A stretch of 64,000 nucleotides of DNA from Pseudomonas mosselii. Its GTDB lineage: Bacteria; Pseudomonadota; Gammaproteobacteria; Pseudomonadales; Pseudomonadaceae. Under the pieces are notes generated by a model. It did no database searches, was not told the DNA's origin, and was given only the letters and a program-made list of their open reading frames with translations. The translations under genes were made by a program, and so were the position numbers. This document shows positions 17,086 through 28,282 of the stretch, piece after piece (position 1 is the first letter of the stretch; the number at the start of each line of letters is the position of its first letter). The stretch covers positions 292,758 to 356,757 of the forward strand of contig NZ_QJRP01000002.1 of assembly GCF_003205295.1 (NCBI RefSeq). The letters run 5' to 3'.

Positions 17086-18189
17086 TCATTGATTCCTATA
17101 AGCCATCAGTGCTTTCAAGCGTTCGGTCTTGAGCGCTTCGCCCAGCGCCTGGCCACTCAATCCACTTTCCATCAACGGCTTCACGTCCACCGCCCTGGCT
17201 GTGGTTGCCGCGCCTCGCAGATATTCTGCCTGTGGATAATCCTGGTTCTCCAGCAAGGCGTCCATCCTGCATGCTTCGATGAAATCCTCGAAGCGTTGCG
17301 GTCGTCGATACACATCGAACTTCTGCAGCATTTCCAGCAGGCTCACCGGCTCCAGTGCCAGAGCTTGATCGGCCTCTTCGGCGAACTCCCCCACCAGCAC
17401 CGCCAGTTCCTGGCATTCGCGTGGGACCTTGAAGCGCTGGTTGAGTGTCTTGATCGCCGTTGGCTCCAATCCGCGCAGCAGGCATGCCCAACGCACCGGC
17501 AGTGATTGCTGATGCTTGGCCGCCTGGTGCAGCGCAGCCAGTGTATCGGTGCCGTGCTCCAGCTCTGGCATCAGCTCTTTCAGTGCGCCGCAACTGCGCA
17601 GCACCTCGACGAACACCTGTGGCTCGCTTTCCATCAATGCCCGTTCGATCTCCTTCCAGCTGCGCTCGGCTGTCAGCGCCTGCAGCTCGCCCGACTCGGC
17701 GATCTGGCGCATCAGTTTCAGGGTGTCGTCGGCGACGTGGAAACCCAAGGGCGCGTAGCGGGCCGCAAAGCGCGCAACGCGCAGAACCCGCAAGGGATCT
17801 TCGGCGAACGCCGGGGAAACATGGCGCAGGATCCGCTGTTCGAGATCGGCCTTGCCGTGGTAGGGGTCGTACAGCTGGCCGTGTTCGTCCTCGGCCATCG
17901 CGTTGATGGTCAGGTCGCGTCGAATCAGGTCTTCTTCGAGGGTGACTTCGGGGCTTGCGTGAAAGGTGAAGCCACCGTAACCGCGGCCGCTCTTGCGCTC
18001 GGTGCGGGCCAGGGCATATTCCTCACCTGTTTTGGGGTGAAGAAAAACCGGAAAATCTGCGCCCACCGGGCGGTAGCCTTGGGCTTGCATCTGTTCGACG
18101 GTAGCGCCAACCACCAGCCAGTCGACGTCGCTGACCGGGCGGCCGAGCAGGCGGTCACGCACGGCGCCGCCAACCTTGTAGATCTGCAT
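17086..18189 (-). CDS. cca: CCA tRNA nucleotidyltransferase
   Basis: 367 residues. It adds or repairs the 3' CCA of tRNAs. The N-terminal catalytic motifs are present: [19 protein letters not shown] (metal-binding Asp pair) and the [12 protein letters not shown] and [10 protein letters not shown] nucleotide-recognition segments. The C-terminal HD phosphohydrolase domain of E. coli Cca (CHDLGKG) is not present: the matching region reads [10 protein letters not shown] and the protein is about 45 residues shorter. It therefore belongs to the type without phosphatase activity. The start ATG at 18189 is clear. It runs convergent to folK. Confidence 0.95.
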   Translation of the reverse strand: MQIYKVGGAVRDRLLGRPVSDVDWLVVGATVEQMQAQGYRPVGADFPVFLHPKTGEEYALARTERKSGRGYGGFTFHASPEVTLEEDLIRRDLTINAMAEDEHGQLYDPYHGKADLEQRILRHVSPAFAEDPLRVLRVARFAARYAPLGFHVADDTLKLMRQIAESGELQALTAERSWKEIERALMESEPQVFVEVLRSCGALKELMPELEHGTDTLAALHQAAKHQQSLPVRWACLLRGLEPTAIKTLNQRFKVPRECQELAVLVGEFAEEADQALALEPVSLLEMLQKFDVYRRPQRFEDFIEACRMDALLENQDYPQAEYLRGAATTARAVDVKPLMESGLSGQALGEALKTERLKALMAYRNQ

Positions 18190-18247
18190 GTGAAACCTCC
18201 ATTTCTGCCGACAGGATACCTTGCCGGCAGAAATGGTGCGGCCCGGG

Positions 18248-19816
18248 CTAGAGGTGGTGTACCACCGCCAGGTCCATGCGCCCGTAGTCGCCGGCCTCGC
18301 TGTGCTCGCTGCGCGGCGGCATGTGGTGGGTCTTCATCACCTGGTCGCCCTGCACGGTCTCCAGGTGGATGTCGAAGCCCCACAGGCGGTGCAGGTGCTT
18401 GAGCACCTCGTCGGTGGAGTCGCCCAGGGGTTTGCGGTTGTGCTGCTGGTGACGCAGGGTCAGCGAACGGTCGCCACGTCGGTCGATGCTCCAGATCTGC
18501 ACGTTGGGCTCGCGGTTGCCCAGGTTGTACTGCGCGGCCAACTGCTCGCGGATGGTGCGGTAGCCGTCCTCGTCATGAATCGCCGGGACCAGCAGGTCGT
18601 CGCGCTGGTCGTCGTCGAGGATGCTGAACAACTTGAGGTCACGCATCACCTTGGGTGACAGGTACTGCAGGATGAAGCTTTCATCCTTGAAGCTGCTCAT
18701 GGCGAACTTGATCGTCGACAGCCAGTCGCTGCCGGCGATATCCGGGAACCAGCGGCGATCTTCCTCGGTGGGGTGCTCGCACATGCGACGGATGTCGGTG
18801 TACATGGCAAAGCCCAAGGCATAGGGATTGATGCCGCTGTAGTACGGGCTGTCGAAGCCTGGCTGGAACACCACGCTGGTGTGCGACTGCAAAAACTCCA
18901 TCATGAAGCCTTCGGTGATCAGCCCTTCGTCGTACAGGTCGTTCATCAGGGTGTAGTGCCAGAAGGTCGCCCAGCCTTCGTTCATCACCTGGGTCTGGCG
19001 CTGCGGGTAGAAATACTGGGCGATCTTGCGCACGATGCGCACCACTTCGCGCTGCCAGGGCTCCAGCAGCGGAGCGTGTTTCTCGATGAAGTAGAGGATG
19101 TTCTCCTGGGGTTCGGCCGGGAAGCGCGCGTCGTCTTTCTCGCCACCCTTTTCGGCACCCTTGGGGATGGTGCGCCAGAGGTCGTTGATCTGCCGCTGCA
19201 GGTGTTCCTCACGCTCCTTCTGCCGGCGCCGCTCTTCCTCGGCAGAGATGGGGTAGGGGCGCTTGTAGCGGTCCACCCCATAGTTCATCAGGGCGTGGCA
19301 GGAGTCGATCAGGTCCTCGACGGCATCGATGCCGTGGCGCTCCTCGCATTGGGCGATGTACTGCTTGGCGAACACCAGGTAGTCGATGATCGAGCTGGCG
19401 TCGGTCCAGGTGCGGAACAGGTAGTTGCCCTTGAAGAAACTGTTGTGGCCGTAGCAGGCGTGGGCGATCACCAGTGCCTGCATGCACATGGTGTTCTCTT
19501 CCATCAGGTAGGCGATGCACGGATCGGAGTTGATCACGATCTCGTAGGCCAGGCCCATCTGGCCACGGCTGTAGGACTTCTCGGTGCTGAGGAACTGTTT
19601 GCCGTAGGACCAGTGGTGATAGCCCAGCGGCATGCCAACCGAGGCGTAGGCGTCCATCATCTGCTCGGCGGTGATCACTTCAATCTGGTTGGGGTAGGTG
19701 TCCAGGGCATAGCGGGCGGCCAGGCGACTGATCTCGCGGTCGTAGGTCTGGATCAGCTCGAACGTCCATTCGGAACCGGTGGAAATGGGCTGGCGTCTCT
19801 GTTCTCTGGCGGTCAT
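18248..19816 (-). CDS. ycgB: SpoVR family protein (YcgB-like)
   Basis: 522 residues, soluble, function unknown. [23 protein letters not shown], the [12 protein letters not shown] segment and [10 protein letters not shown] are strongly conserved in SpoVR proteins (first described for Bacillus spore cortex formation). The H-x-x-Y and N-E-G-W-A blocks look like metal-binding motifs. The start overlaps the yeaH stop by 4 nt. It is the third gene of the prkA-yeaH-spoVR cluster, which in enterics and pseudomonads is tied to nitrogen or stationary-phase stress. Confidence 0.95.
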   Translation of the reverse strand: MTAREQRRQPISTGSEWTFELIQTYDREISRLAARYALDTYPNQIEVITAEQMMDAYASVGMPLGYHHWSYGKQFLSTEKSYSRGQMGLAYEIVINSDPCIAYLMEENTMCMQALVIAHACYGHNSFFKGNYLFRTWTDASSIIDYLVFAKQYIAQCEERHGIDAVEDLIDSCHALMNYGVDRYKRPYPISAEEERRRQKEREEHLQRQINDLWRTIPKGAEKGGEKDDARFPAEPQENILYFIEKHAPLLEPWQREVVRIVRKIAQYFYPQRQTQVMNEGWATFWHYTLMNDLYDEGLITEGFMMEFLQSHTSVVFQPGFDSPYYSGINPYALGFAMYTDIRRMCEHPTEEDRRWFPDIAGSDWLSTIKFAMSSFKDESFILQYLSPKVMRDLKLFSILDDDQRDDLLVPAIHDEDGYRTIREQLAAQYNLGNREPNVQIWSIDRRGDRSLTLRHQQHNRKPLGDSTDEVLKHLHRLWGFDIHLETVQGDQVMKTHHMPPRSEHSEAGDYGRMDLAVVHHL

Positions 19817-21084
19817 GTGGCTAACCTGCGCTGGAAGAGTTCACGGAAGACCGGGTAGATGTCGCCGGCCGATACCAACTGCTGCTGGGCAAAGGTGTCG
19901 GGGAACGCCTCGCCGATGCGCTCGTACTCGTACCACAGCGCCTGGTGTTCGCGTGGGGTGATCTCGACGTAGGTGTAGTACTGCACGTGCTGCATGATCT
20001 GGTTGGCGAGGATGTCGCGGCAGATCGGCGAGTCGTCGTTCCAGTTGTCGCCGTCCGAGGCCTGGGCGGCGTAGATGTTCCAATCGCTGGCCGGATAGCG
20101 CTCGGCCATGATCTCCTGCATCAGCTTGAGCGCGCTGGAGACGATGGTGCCGCCGGTCTCGCGGGAGTAGAAGAACTCTTCCTCGTCCACTTCGCGGGCG
20201 CTGGTGTGGTGGCGGATGAACACCACTTCGATGCGGTCATAGTTCCGCTTGAGGAACAGGTACAGCAGGATGAAGAAGCGCTTGGCGATGTCCTTGGTGG
20301 CTTGGGTCATGGAGCCGGACACGTCCATCAGGCAGAACATCACCGCCTTGGAGCTGGGGTTGGGCTGCTTGACCAGCAGGTTGTACTTCAGGTCGAAGGT
20401 GTCGAGGAATGGCAGGCGGTTGATGCGCGCCTTGAGGCGTTCGATCTCGGCCTCGGTGTCCTGGATGTCGGTGAAGTTGTCCGGCTCCTCGACCTTGAGC
20501 CGGTCCAGTTCCTTCTGCGCCTCGCGCAGCAAGGCGCGGCTGCTGCCGGTCAGGGCGATGCGTCGGGCGTGGGCCGAGCGCAGGGTGCGCACGATATTGA
20601 TTCGCGACGGGTTGCCCTCGTTGGCAATGCCTGCGCGCACGGTCTTGAAGGTGTCGGCCCCGGTCAGGTGACGCTTGACCAGGTTGGGCAGCTCCAGGTC
20701 CTCGAACATGAATTCGAGGAATTCTTCCTGGGTGATCTGGAACACGAAGTCGTCCATGCCCTCGCCGGAGTTGCCGGCCTTGCCGCGGCCACCGCCACCG
20801 CCGCCACCTTGTGGCCGGGCGATGTGTTCGCCGGCGGTGAATTCCTTGTTGCCGGGGTGGACGATGGTCTGCTTGCCGCCGCGACCGTGGTGCAGCACAG
20901 GTTCGTCGATGTCGCGACCCGGGATGCTGATCTGTTCGCCATGCTCCATGTCCATGATGGAACGGCGGCTCACGGCCTCTTCGACGGCCTTCTTGATGTG
21001 CTCACGGTAACGGCGCAAAAAGCGCTGGCGATTGACCGTACTCTTGTTCTTGCCGTTCAGGCGTCGGTCGATTACGTAGCTCAT
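19813..21084 (-). CDS. yeaH: YeaH/UPF0229 family protein with VWA-like domain
   Basis: 423 residues. The N-terminus [22 protein letters not shown] is the family signature. A glycine-rich segment ([11 protein letters not shown], near residue 95) links to a C-terminal von Willebrand A-like domain with a metal-binding [11 protein letters not shown]. Family members act with the PrkA/YeaG kinase in stress adaptation. The start at 21084 has GGAGGG 6 nt upstream; an in-frame ATG 30 nt further up lacks one. It overlaps spoVR by 4 nt and follows prkA by 119 nt. Confidence 0.95.
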   Translation of the reverse strand: MSYVIDRRLNGKNKSTVNRQRFLRRYREHIKKAVEEAVSRRSIMDMEHGEQISIPGRDIDEPVLHHGRGGKQTIVHPGNKEFTAGEHIARPQGGGGGGGRGKAGNSGEGMDDFVFQITQEEFLEFMFEDLELPNLVKRHLTGADTFKTVRAGIANEGNPSRINIVRTLRSAHARRIALTGSSRALLREAQKELDRLKVEEPDNFTDIQDTEAEIERLKARINRLPFLDTFDLKYNLLVKQPNPSSKAVMFCLMDVSGSMTQATKDIAKRFFILLYLFLKRNYDRIEVVFIRHHTSAREVDEEEFFYSRETGGTIVSSALKLMQEIMAERYPASDWNIYAAQASDGDNWNDDSPICRDILANQIMQHVQYYTYVEITPREHQALWYEYERIGEAFPDTFAQQQLVSAGDIYPVFRELFQRRLAT

Positions 21085-21203
21085 GGTCCCTCCGGTAGCT
21101 GGGAACAGCTGCATGCTTCAAGCTACGAGCTGCGCGTAAAAGCAGCCGCCGCCGTCCGGGGTGGCAAGGCCAACCCTGGACGCACGGCGTGTAGCGTGTC
21201 GCC

Positions 21204-23126
21204 TTATTGCGATTTCCTGACCCGCAGGTACCATTCCGACAGCAGTCGAACCTGCTTGTCGGTGTAGCCACGCTCCACCATCCGGGTGACGAAGTCGTTG
21301 TGCTTCTGTTGATCCTCCTTGCTGGCCTTGGCGTTGAAGCTGATGACCGGCAGCAGGTCCTCGGTGTTGGAGAACATCTTCTTCTCGATCACCACCCGCA
21401 GCTTCTCGTAGCTGAGCCAGCTGGGGTTCTTGCCGTTGTTGTTGGCTCGGGCGCGCAGCACGAAGTTGACGATCTCGTTGCGGAAGTCCTTCGGATTACT
21501 GATACCGGCCGGCTTCTCGATCTTCTCCAGCTCTTCGTTGAGAGCGATGCGGTTGAGGATCTCGCCGGTTTCCGGGTCGCGGTATTCCTGGTCCTGGATC
21601 CAGAAGTCGGCGTACAGCACGTAGCGGTCGAAGATGTTCTGGCCGTATTCGCTGTAGGACTCCAGGTAGGCGGTCTGGATTTCCTTGCCGATGAACTCGA
21701 TGTAACGCGGTGCCAGGTATTCCTTCAAGTAGCGCAGGTAGCGCTCGCGCACCTCGGCTGGGAACTGTTCCTGCTCGATCTGTTGCTCCAGCACATACAG
21801 CAGGTGCACCGGGTTGGCCGCCACCTCGTGAGGGTCGAAGTTGAACACCTTGGAGAGGATCTTGAAGGCGAAGCGGGTCGACAGGCCGTTCATGCCCTCG
21901 TCGACGCCCGCAGAGTCGCGGTACTCCTGGATCGACTTGGCTTTCGGGTCGGTGTCCTTGAGGTTCTCGCCGTCGTACACGCGCATCTTCGAGTAGATGT
22001 TGGAGTTCTCGGGCTCTTTCAGGCGCGAGAGCACGGTGAACTGGGCCAGCATCTTCAGCGTGTCCGGCGCGCAATGGGCCTTGGCCAGGGAACTGTTGAT
22101 CAGCAGCTTGTCGTAGATCTTGATCTCGTCGCTGACGCGCAGGCAGTACGGCACCTTGACGATGTAGATCCGGTCGATGAAGGCCTCGTTGTTCTTGTTG
22201 TTGCGGAAGGTGTGCCACTCCGATTCGTTGGAGTGGGCCAGCAGAATCCCGGAGTAGGGGATCGCGCCCAGCCCCTCGGTGCTGTTGTAGTTGCCTTCCT
22301 GGGTCGCGGTGAGTAACGGGTGCAGGACCTTGATTGGCGCCTTGAACATCTCGACGAATTCCATCAGGCCCTGGTTGGCCCGGCACAGCGCGCCCGAATA
22401 GCTGTAGGCGTCGGCGTCGTTCTGCGGGAATTCCTCGAGCTTGCGGATATCCACCTTGCCCACCAGGGCAGAGATGTCCTGGTTGTTCTCGTCGCCCGGC
22501 TCGGTCTTGGCGATGGCGATCTGATTGAGGATGGATGGGTAGAGCTTGACCACCTTGAACTTGCTGATGTCGCCGCCGAACTCCTGCAGGCGCTTGGTGG
22601 CCCAGGGCGACATGATGGTGTTGAGGTAGCGGCGCGAGATGCCGTATTCCTCTTCGAGGATCTGGCCGTCCTCGGCGGCATTGAACAGGCCCAGGGGCGA
22701 CTCGAATACCGGCGAGCCCTTGATGGCGTAGAACGGCACCTTTTCCATCAACTGCTTGAGTTTCTCGGCCAGTGACGACTTACCGCCGCCCACCGGGCCC
22801 AGCAGATAGAGGATCTGTTTCTTCTCTTCCAGGCCTTGGGCAGCGTGGCGGAAGTAGGAGACGATCTGGTCGATGCATTCTTCCATGCCATGGAAGTCGG
22901 CAAAGGCCGGATAGCGGCGGATCACCTTGTTGGAGAAGATCCGCGACAGCCTGGAGTTGCTTGAGGTGTCGATCAGCTCTGGTTCGCCGATGGCCAGCAA
23001 CAGCCGCTCGGCCGCCGAGGCATAGGCGCTGCGATCCTCTTTGCACAGCTCGAGGTACTCCTGCAGCGAAAGTTCTTCCTGGCGGGTGGACTCGAAACGT
23101 TGTTGGAAGTGGCTAAAAATGCTCAT
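21204..23126 (-). CDS. yeaG: PrkA family serine protein kinase (YeaG)
   Basis: 640 residues. The N-terminal AAA-type domain has a Walker A GPVGGGKSS (near residue 110) and the C-terminal region is the PrkA kinase-like domain. Known members phosphorylate proteins or act as AAA ATPases under nitrogen starvation or stress. The start at 23126 (MSIFSHFQQRFES) matches the family; the frame is open upstream for another 190 codons through non-coding DNA and glpE on the wrong frame, which is not coding. First gene of the prkA-yeaH-spoVR operon. Confidence 0.96.
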   Translation of the reverse strand: MSIFSHFQQRFESTRQEELSLQEYLELCKEDRSAYASAAERLLLAIGEPELIDTSSNSRLSRIFSNKVIRRYPAFADFHGMEECIDQIVSYFRHAAQGLEEKKQILYLLGPVGGGKSSLAEKLKQLMEKVPFYAIKGSPVFESPLGLFNAAEDGQILEEEYGISRRYLNTIMSPWATKRLQEFGGDISKFKVVKLYPSILNQIAIAKTEPGDENNQDISALVGKVDIRKLEEFPQNDADAYSYSGALCRANQGLMEFVEMFKAPIKVLHPLLTATQEGNYNSTEGLGAIPYSGILLAHSNESEWHTFRNNKNNEAFIDRIYIVKVPYCLRVSDEIKIYDKLLINSSLAKAHCAPDTLKMLAQFTVLSRLKEPENSNIYSKMRVYDGENLKDTDPKAKSIQEYRDSAGVDEGMNGLSTRFAFKILSKVFNFDPHEVAANPVHLLYVLEQQIEQEQFPAEVRERYLRYLKEYLAPRYIEFIGKEIQTAYLESYSEYGQNIFDRYVLYADFWIQDQEYRDPETGEILNRIALNEELEKIEKPAGISNPKDFRNEIVNFVLRARANNNGKNPSWLSYEKLRVVIEKKMFSNTEDLLPVISFNAKASKEDQQKHNDFVTRMVERGYTDKQVRLLSEWYLRVRKSQ

Positions 23127-23409
23127 GACGTCACCTCGCTCGATACGTGGAGACGACGCCGGATCAGTCAGCTGATGCTGGCATGCAACCGGGCTCGCCG
23201 ATTGCTGTATACCCCCCAGAACACCTTGGAACGCTACCGATGACCCGCACGCCGGTGTACCGGCTCTCCCCTTTTTTGGATGGCCTGGGCTTAAGGATAG
23301 TTGGTTATACGCAAGGTCAAGGGCGGGTAGCGGAGAAGACGCCTGCGACCGTTCGTCAGGCCGGGCGCAAGCCCGCGCCAAGCGCGGGCTGGAGGAAAAA
23401 TGAAAAAAA

Positions 23410-23739
23410 TTATTCGGCGCTGCCCTGGGCGGTTTCCGCCGGGTAGGTGTTGCGCCACAGCTCGAAGCCACCGTCGATGCTGTAGACGTTCGAGAAGCCC
23501 TGGCCGACCAGGTAGGCGGCAGCGCTCTGGCTGGAATTGCCGTGGTAGCAGACAACCAGTGTAGGCGCGTCCAGGTCGGCGTTGCGGATGAAATCGGCAA
23601 CCGAGTGATTATCCAGATGAGTGGCGCCGGCGATGTGCCCGGCGGCAAAGGCCTGCGGGTCGCGAATGTCGACCACGACCGCGCCCTGCGCACGCAGGGC
23701 GAGGGCTTGCTCGGGGGGAATGCGCTTGAATTCGCTCAT
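23410..23739 (-). CDS. glpE: Thiosulfate sulfurtransferase GlpE
   Basis: 109 residues, a single rhodanese domain. Catalytic Cys lies in [14 protein letters not shown], the GlpE-type active loop. It transfers sulfane sulfur from thiosulfate to cyanide or thioredoxin in the cytoplasm. The start [12 protein letters not shown] (23739) matches E. coli GlpE; the frame extends upstream but without family resemblance. It follows apaH by 13 nt and is the last gene of the lptD-surA-pdxA-rsmA-apaG-apaH run. Confidence 0.94.
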   Translation of the reverse strand: MSEFKRIPPEQALALRAQGAVVVDIRDPQAFAAGHIAGATHLDNHSVADFIRNADLDAPTLVVCYHGNSSQSAAAYLVGQGFSNVYSIDGGFELWRNTYPAETAQGSAE

Positions 23740-23752
23740 GGGTGCGGTTCCT

Positions 23753-24610
23753 TCAGGGGTGTTCGTTGAGTGGGGCCGGCGGGCGCGGGGAGCCCTCGCG
23801 GGTGCAGTCGCAGCGGTGGAATTCGCCACTGTCGACATTGTACAGGGTCATCGCGCCACCCCAGACGCAGCCGGTGTCCAGGGCGATCACGCCGGGCTCG
23901 TCGACACGGCCTTCGAGGGCGGCCCAGTGGCCGAAGATGATCTTCACATGGCGCGAGCGGCGGTCCGGGTGAGCGAACCACGGCTTGTAGCCCTTGGGGG
24001 CGCTGTCGGCGCCCTCCTTGGTCTTGAGGTCGAGCTTGCCGGCTGCGGTGCAGAAGCGCATGCGGGTGAAGTAGTTGGTGATCACCCGCAGGCGCTCGAC
24101 GCCGGCCAGGTCCTTGCTCCACTTGTTCGGCTCGTTGCCGTACATGCCGTCCAGGTACAGCTGCAGGCGGCCGTCGTCGCGCAGCACTTCCTCGACCTCG
24201 GCCGCCAGCTCCAGCGCCTTGCCCAGGGTCCATTGCGGCGGGATGCCGGCATGGACCATGGCGATGCCGCGGGCTTCGTCGTAGTGCAGCAGCTTCTGAT
24301 GGCGCAGCCAGTCGAACAGCTGGTCGGCGTCCGGGGCCTCGATGATCTCGCGCAGGGTGTCGCTTTTCTTCAGGCGCTCGACATTGTGCCAGGCCGCCAG
24401 CAGGTGCAGGTCGTGATTGCCCAGCACGCAGACCAGAGCATGGCGGATCGAATACAGGTAGCGCAGGGTCTCGAGGGACTCGGGGCCGCGGTTTACCAGG
24501 TCACCCACCAGCCACAGGCGGTCGACGGCCGGGTTGAAGCGTACGCGTTCAAGCAGGCACTTGAGCGGTTGCAGGCAGCCTTGCAGGTCGCCGACCGCAT
24601 AAGTGGCCAT
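23753..24610 (-). CDS. apaH: Symmetrical bis(5'-nucleosyl)-tetraphosphatase
   Basis: 285 residues. It splits Ap4A into two ADP and also removes Np4 caps from RNA. Calcineurin-like phosphoesterase motifs: VGDLQGC (GDxxG), [15 protein letters not shown] (GDxVNRG) and [10 protein letters not shown] (GNHD). The start overlaps the apaG stop by one nucleotide. The C-terminus is a little longer than E. coli ApaH. Confidence 0.97.
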   Translation of the reverse strand: MATYAVGDLQGCLQPLKCLLERVRFNPAVDRLWLVGDLVNRGPESLETLRYLYSIRHALVCVLGNHDLHLLAAWHNVERLKKSDTLREIIEAPDADQLFDWLRHQKLLHYDEARGIAMVHAGIPPQWTLGKALELAAEVEEVLRDDGRLQLYLDGMYGNEPNKWSKDLAGVERLRVITNYFTRMRFCTAAGKLDLKTKEGADSAPKGYKPWFAHPDRRSRHVKIIFGHWAALEGRVDEPGVIALDTGCVWGGAMTLYNVDSGEFHRCDCTREGSPRPPAPLNEHP

Positions 24611-24990
24611 CAGTGCAGGGCCCCGGGTACGGCCAGGCGGAATGGGGCGATCGTGGCGTCGAAGCGCTTGCCGTCTTCGGCGAACATCTGGTAGCTGCCC
24701 TGCATGGTGCCGACGCGGGTGCTGATGACCGCGCCGCTGCTGTAGGTGTGGCTCTGGCCGGGCTCGATCAGTGGCTGTTGGCCGATCACGCCGGCGCCGC
24801 GTACTTCCTCGACCTCGCCGTCACCGTTGGTGATCAGCCAGTGGCGGGACATCAGCTTGGCCTTGACCGTGCCGTTGTTCTGCACGGTGATGGTGTAGGC
24901 GAAGGCGAAACGGCTGCTTTCGGGGTCGGATTGTTCTTTGAGGTAGCGGGTCACGACGCTGACGTCGATCTGATAGCGGGGGTCGGACAT
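24610..24990 (-). CDS. apaG: Co2+/Mg2+ efflux protein ApaG
   Basis: 126 residues, fibronectin-III-like fold. [27 protein letters not shown] and [20 protein letters not shown] are family signatures. Its precise role is uncertain; mutants show altered Co/Mg handling. The start at 24990 ([16 protein letters not shown]) is supported by homology. It is separated from rsmA by a REP pair and is translationally coupled to apaH. Confidence 0.96.
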   Translation of the reverse strand: MSDPRYQIDVSVVTRYLKEQSDPESSRFAFAYTITVQNNGTVKAKLMSRHWLITNGDGEVEEVRGAGVIGQQPLIEPGQSHTYSSGAVISTRVGTMQGSYQMFAEDGKRFDATIAPFRLAVPGALH

Positions 24991-25084
24991 GCAAGGGCCT
25001 TGGGCGAACTGACGCAATAACGCAGTCTAGGCCATTGAGAGGGGGGAGGGCCAGCGGGGTGGGGCTTGAGATCGTTGTTATCAG

Positions 25085-25170
25085 TACCGGCCTCTTCGCG
25101 GGTAAACCCGCTCCCACAGGAATCGCACGCGGTCACTGTGGGAGCGGGTTTACCCGCGAAGAGGCCGGTA
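25085..25170. repeat. REP pair between rsmA and apaG
   Basis: Inverted copies of the GTGGGAGCGGGTTTACCCGCGAA type, extended on both sides by TACCGGCCTCTT and its complement. This subtype differs from the one at 1844 and 17005. It sits inside an otherwise tight operon, so it may modulate the downstream apaGH mRNA. Confidence 0.85.
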
Positions 25171-25179
25171 CAGGCGATA

Positions 25180-25980
25180 TCAGGCTTGCTGTTCTGCCAA
25201 CTGGTCGGCCAGGCGCACGAAGGCGGCCAGGTCCAGCTGCTCGGGGCGCAGGCTGCCGTCGACACTGGCGGCTTCGATGGCCGCGCTGTCGAGCAGGCCT
25301 TTCAGGGTATTGCGCAGGGTCTTGCGGCGCTGGTTGAACGCCTCGCGTACCACCTGTTCCAGCAGCTTTGCATCCTTGGCTGGGTGTGGCAGCACTTCGT
25401 GCGGTACCAGGCGGACGATGGCCGAGTCCACTTTCGGCGGCGGGTTGAAGGCGCCAGGGCCAACGTTGAACAGGTGCTCGACCCGGCAGTGGTACTGCAC
25501 CATGATCGACAAGCGCCCCCAGTCACCGCCACCCGGGCCGGCCGCCATGCGCTCGACCACTTCCTTTTGCAGCATGAAGTGCATGTCGCGGATCAGCCCG
25601 GCATGGCTGAGCAGGTGGAAGATCAGCGGGGTGGAGATGTTGTAGGGCAGGTTGCCGACTACCTTCAGGCTGCGCTCAGGCACGCCCAGCTGGTTGAAGT
25701 CGAACTTCAGGGCATCGCCCTGGTGCAGGCGGAAGTTGTCGCGCCCGGCGAACTTGTGTTGCAGGATCGGCACCAGGTCCTTGTCCAGCTCCACCACGTC
25801 CAGCTGTGCGCCGCTGCCCAGCAAACCCTCGGTGAGGGCGCCCTGGCCCGGGCCGATCTCCAGCAGGTGTTCGCCGGCCTTGGCGTTGATCGCCCGCAGG
25901 ATGCGGTCGATGATTCCGGCGTCGTGCAGGAAGTTCTGGCCGAAGCGCTTGCGCGCCCGGTGTTGGTAGTGCTCGGTCAT
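25180..25980 (-). CDS. rsmA: 16S rRNA (adenine1518-N6/adenine1519-N6)-dimethyltransferase
   Basis: 266 residues (also ksgA). It dimethylates two adenosines near the 3' end of 16S r[12 protein letters not shown], the SAM-binding [12 protein letters not shown], and the catalytic NLPYNIS motif are present. The start overlaps pdxA by 4 nt (ATGA). Confidence 0.98.
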   Translation of the reverse strand: MTEHYQHRARKRFGQNFLHDAGIIDRILRAINAKAGEHLLEIGPGQGALTEGLLGSGAQLDVVELDKDLVPILQHKFAGRDNFRLHQGDALKFDFNQLGVPERSLKVVGNLPYNISTPLIFHLLSHAGLIRDMHFMLQKEVVERMAAGPGGGDWGRLSIMVQYHCRVEHLFNVGPGAFNPPPKVDSAIVRLVPHEVLPHPAKDAKLLEQVVREAFNQRRKTLRNTLKGLLDSAAIEAASVDGSLRPEQLDLAAFVRLADQLAEQQA

Positions 25981-26966
25981 GGTCGGTTCTCGGCCATCTG
26001 GTAGGCGGTTTCCAGTGCGACGCGCAGGCTGCCGGTGTCGATCCGACCGGTGCCGGCCAGGTCCAGGGCGGTGCCGTGGTCGACCGAGGTACGGATGATC
26101 GGCAGGCCCAGCGTCACGTTGACCGCGGCACCGAAGCCCTTGTACTTGAGTACGGGCAGGCCTTGGTCGTGGTACATCGCCAGCACCGCGTCGCAGTGCT
26201 CCAGATATTTGGGGGTAAACAGGGTATCGGCCGGCAGCGGACCGTGCAGGTCCATGCCTTCGGCGCGCAGGTGCTGCAGCGCCGGCTCGATGATGTCGAT
26301 TTCTTCGCGGCCCAGGTGGCCGCCTTCTCCAGCATGCGGGTTGAGCCCGCAGACCAGGATGCGTGGGTTGGCGATACCGAACTTGTCGCGCATGTCCGCA
26401 TGCAGGATGCGGGTGACGCGCTCCAGGCGTTCGCCGGTGATGGCGTCGGCGATATCGCGCAGGGGCAGGTGGGTGGTCACCAGGGCCACGCGCAATCCTC
26501 GGGTGGCCAGCATCATCACCACTTGCGCGGTGTGGGTGAGGTCGGCGAGGAACTCGGTGTGCCCGGAGAAGGCGATCCCGCTCTCGTTGATCACACCCTT
26601 GTGCACGGGGGCGGTGATCATCCCGGCGAACTGTCCGTCGAGGCAGCCCTGGCCGGCCCGGGTCAGCGTCTCCAGGACGAATGCGGCGTTGGCCTTGTCC
26701 AGCTGTCCGGCCACCACCGGATTGGCCAGCGGCGTGTCCCAGACGTACAGGCTGCCGGCGGGAGCCGGCAGGCTGGGGAAACTGTCGGGGGTGACGGGCA
26801 GCAGGCTGACGGCCAGCCCCAGCTTCGCGGCCCGCTCGGCGAGCAGGTCACGGCTGGTGATGGCGATCAGGGGGTAAGGTTGGGCCTCGGCGGCGAGCAG
26901 CAGGCACAGGTCGGGACCTATGCCGGCCGGCTCGCCGGGCGTGACGGCGAAGCGCTGGGGCTTCAC
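25977..26966 (-). CDS. pdxA: 4-hydroxythreonine-4-phosphate dehydrogenase
   Basis: 329 residues. It oxidises 4-phosphohydroxy-L-threonine in pyridoxal 5'-phosphate synthesis. [12 protein letters not shown] at the N-terminus, the metal-binding His in SGHTEFLAD, and the C-terminal [15 protein letters not shown] and [13 protein letters not shown] motifs are typical. It overlaps surA and rsmA by 4 nt each, so the three are coupled. Confidence 0.98.
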   Translation of the reverse strand: MKPQRFAVTPGEPAGIGPDLCLLLAAEAQPYPLIAITSRDLLAERAAKLGLAVSLLPVTPDSFPSLPAPAGSLYVWDTPLANPVVAGQLDKANAAFVLETLTRAGQGCLDGQFAGMITAPVHKGVINESGIAFSGHTEFLADLTHTAQVVMMLATRGLRVALVTTHLPLRDIADAITGERLERVTRILHADMRDKFGIANPRILVCGLNPHAGEGGHLGREEIDIIEPALQHLRAEGMDLHGPLPADTLFTPKYLEHCDAVLAMYHDQGLPVLKYKGFGAAVNVTLGLPIIRTSVDHGTALDLAGTGRIDTGSLRVALETAYQMAENRP

Positions 26967-28282
26967 TGGGCGGCCTGGTCGGCGCCAGGCAGCTTGATTT
27001 CAACGTAGGCTTCGTCGCGGATCTGGCGCAGCCAGTTCTGCAGCTCTTCGTCGTACTTGCGGTTGCGCAGGACGTTCATGGCCTGCTGCTCGCGCGCCTG
27101 CTCGGTGCTGTCGGTGGCGCGGCGGCCCAACACTTCCAGCACATGCCAGCCGTACTGGGTCTTGAACGGCTTGGTCACCACGCCTTGCTGGGCGTTGGCC
27201 ATCTGCTCGCGGAATTCCGGCACCAGGCTGTTCGGGTCGACCCAGTTGAGGTCGCCGCCGTTGAGCGCAGAACCCGGGTCTTCCGAGAAGCTCTTCGCCA
27301 GTTCGGCGAAGTCTTCACCGTTCTGGATCCGGTCGTACAGACGCTCGGCCAATTGCTCGGTGGCGGCTTCGCTGCGGATCTCGCTCGGTTTGATCAGGAT
27401 GTGGCGCACATGTACTTCGTCGCGCAGGATGCTCTCGCTGCCGCCGCGCTTCTCCTCGAGCTTGAGGATGATGAAGCCGTTGGGGATGCGGATCGGCTGG
27501 GTGATATCGCCAATGGCCATGCTGCTGAGCATCTTGGCGAAGTCGGGTGGCAGCTGGCCAGCTTTGCGCCAGCCCATCTCGCCGCCTTCCAGGGCGTTCT
27601 CGCTGGCGGAGCGTTCAATGGCCATCTGGCCGAAGTCCTTGCCCTGCCGGAGTTGCTGGTAGACATCGCCGACCTGGCGGGCGGCGGCCTGGATGGCTTC
27701 CGAGTTAGCGCCTTCCGGGGTCGGGATGAGGATGTTGGCCAAGCGGTACTCTTCCGACATCTGCATCTTGCCCAGGTCCGAGTTGAGGAAGTTCTTCACT
27801 TCCTGCTCGGACACCTGGATGCGCTCGGCCACACGACGCTGGCGCACGCGGCTGATGACCATCTCGCGCTTGATCTGCTCGCGGGCATCGTCGTACGACA
27901 GGCCGTCGTGGGCCAGGGCGGCGCGGAACTGCTCCAGCGACATGCCATTGCGCTGGGCAATGGTGGCGACGGCCTGGTTCAGCTCTTCGTCGGTGATGCG
28001 GATGCCCGAGCGCTCGCCGATCTGCAGTTGCAGGTTCTCGACAATCAGGCGCTCGAGTACCTGCTGCTGCAGGGCAGCGGCAGGCGGCACGCCACCGCCG
28101 CGCTTGGCGATGGTCTGCTGCACTTCGCGCACGCGCTGGTCCAGCTGGCTCTGCATGACCACGTCGTTGTCGACGGTGGCCACGATGCGGTCGATGGGTT
28201 GCACCGCGGCATGCACCGCGCCACTCAGCATTGCAGCGCCCAGCATCAGCGGGCGCAGACGATCAATAAGCTTGCTCTTCAC
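26963..28282 (-). CDS. surA: Periplasmic chaperone and peptidyl-prolyl isomerase SurA
   Basis: 439 residues, exported. It escorts outer membrane proteins, including LptD, to the BAM complex. A signal peptide ends near AVHAAVQP. An N-terminal chaperone domain with [11 protein letters not shown] is followed by two parvulin domains (for example [12 protein letters not shown] and [11 protein letters not shown]). The start is GTG at 28282 and overlaps the lptD 3' end by 20 nt, a common arrangement that couples chaperone and client. Confidence 0.97.
   Translation of the reverse strand: MKSKLIDRLRPLMLGAAMLSGAVHAAVQPIDRIVATVDNDVVMQSQLDQRVREVQQTIAKRGGGVPPAAALQQQVLERLIVENLQLQIGERSGIRITDEELNQAVATIAQRNGMSLEQFRAALAHDGLSYDDAREQIKREMVISRVRQRRVAERIQVSEQEVKNFLNSDLGKMQMSEEYRLANILIPTPEGANSEAIQAAARQVGDVYQQLRQGKDFGQMAIERSASENALEGGEMGWRKAGQLPPDFAKMLSSMAIGDITQPIRIPNGFIILKLEEKRGGSESILRDEVHVRHILIKPSEIRSEAATEQLAERLYDRIQNGEDFAELAKSFSEDPGSALNGGDLNWVDPNSLVPEFREQMANAQQGVVTKPFKTQYGWHVLEVLGRRATDSTEQAREQQAMNVLRNRKYDEELQNWLRQIRDEAYVEIKLPGADQAAQ

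Noticed and set aside
23127..23693. N-terminal extension of PrkA by about 190 codons
   Set aside because: The extension runs through the intergenic region and out of frame through glpE; the family begins at MSIFSHFQ (23126).
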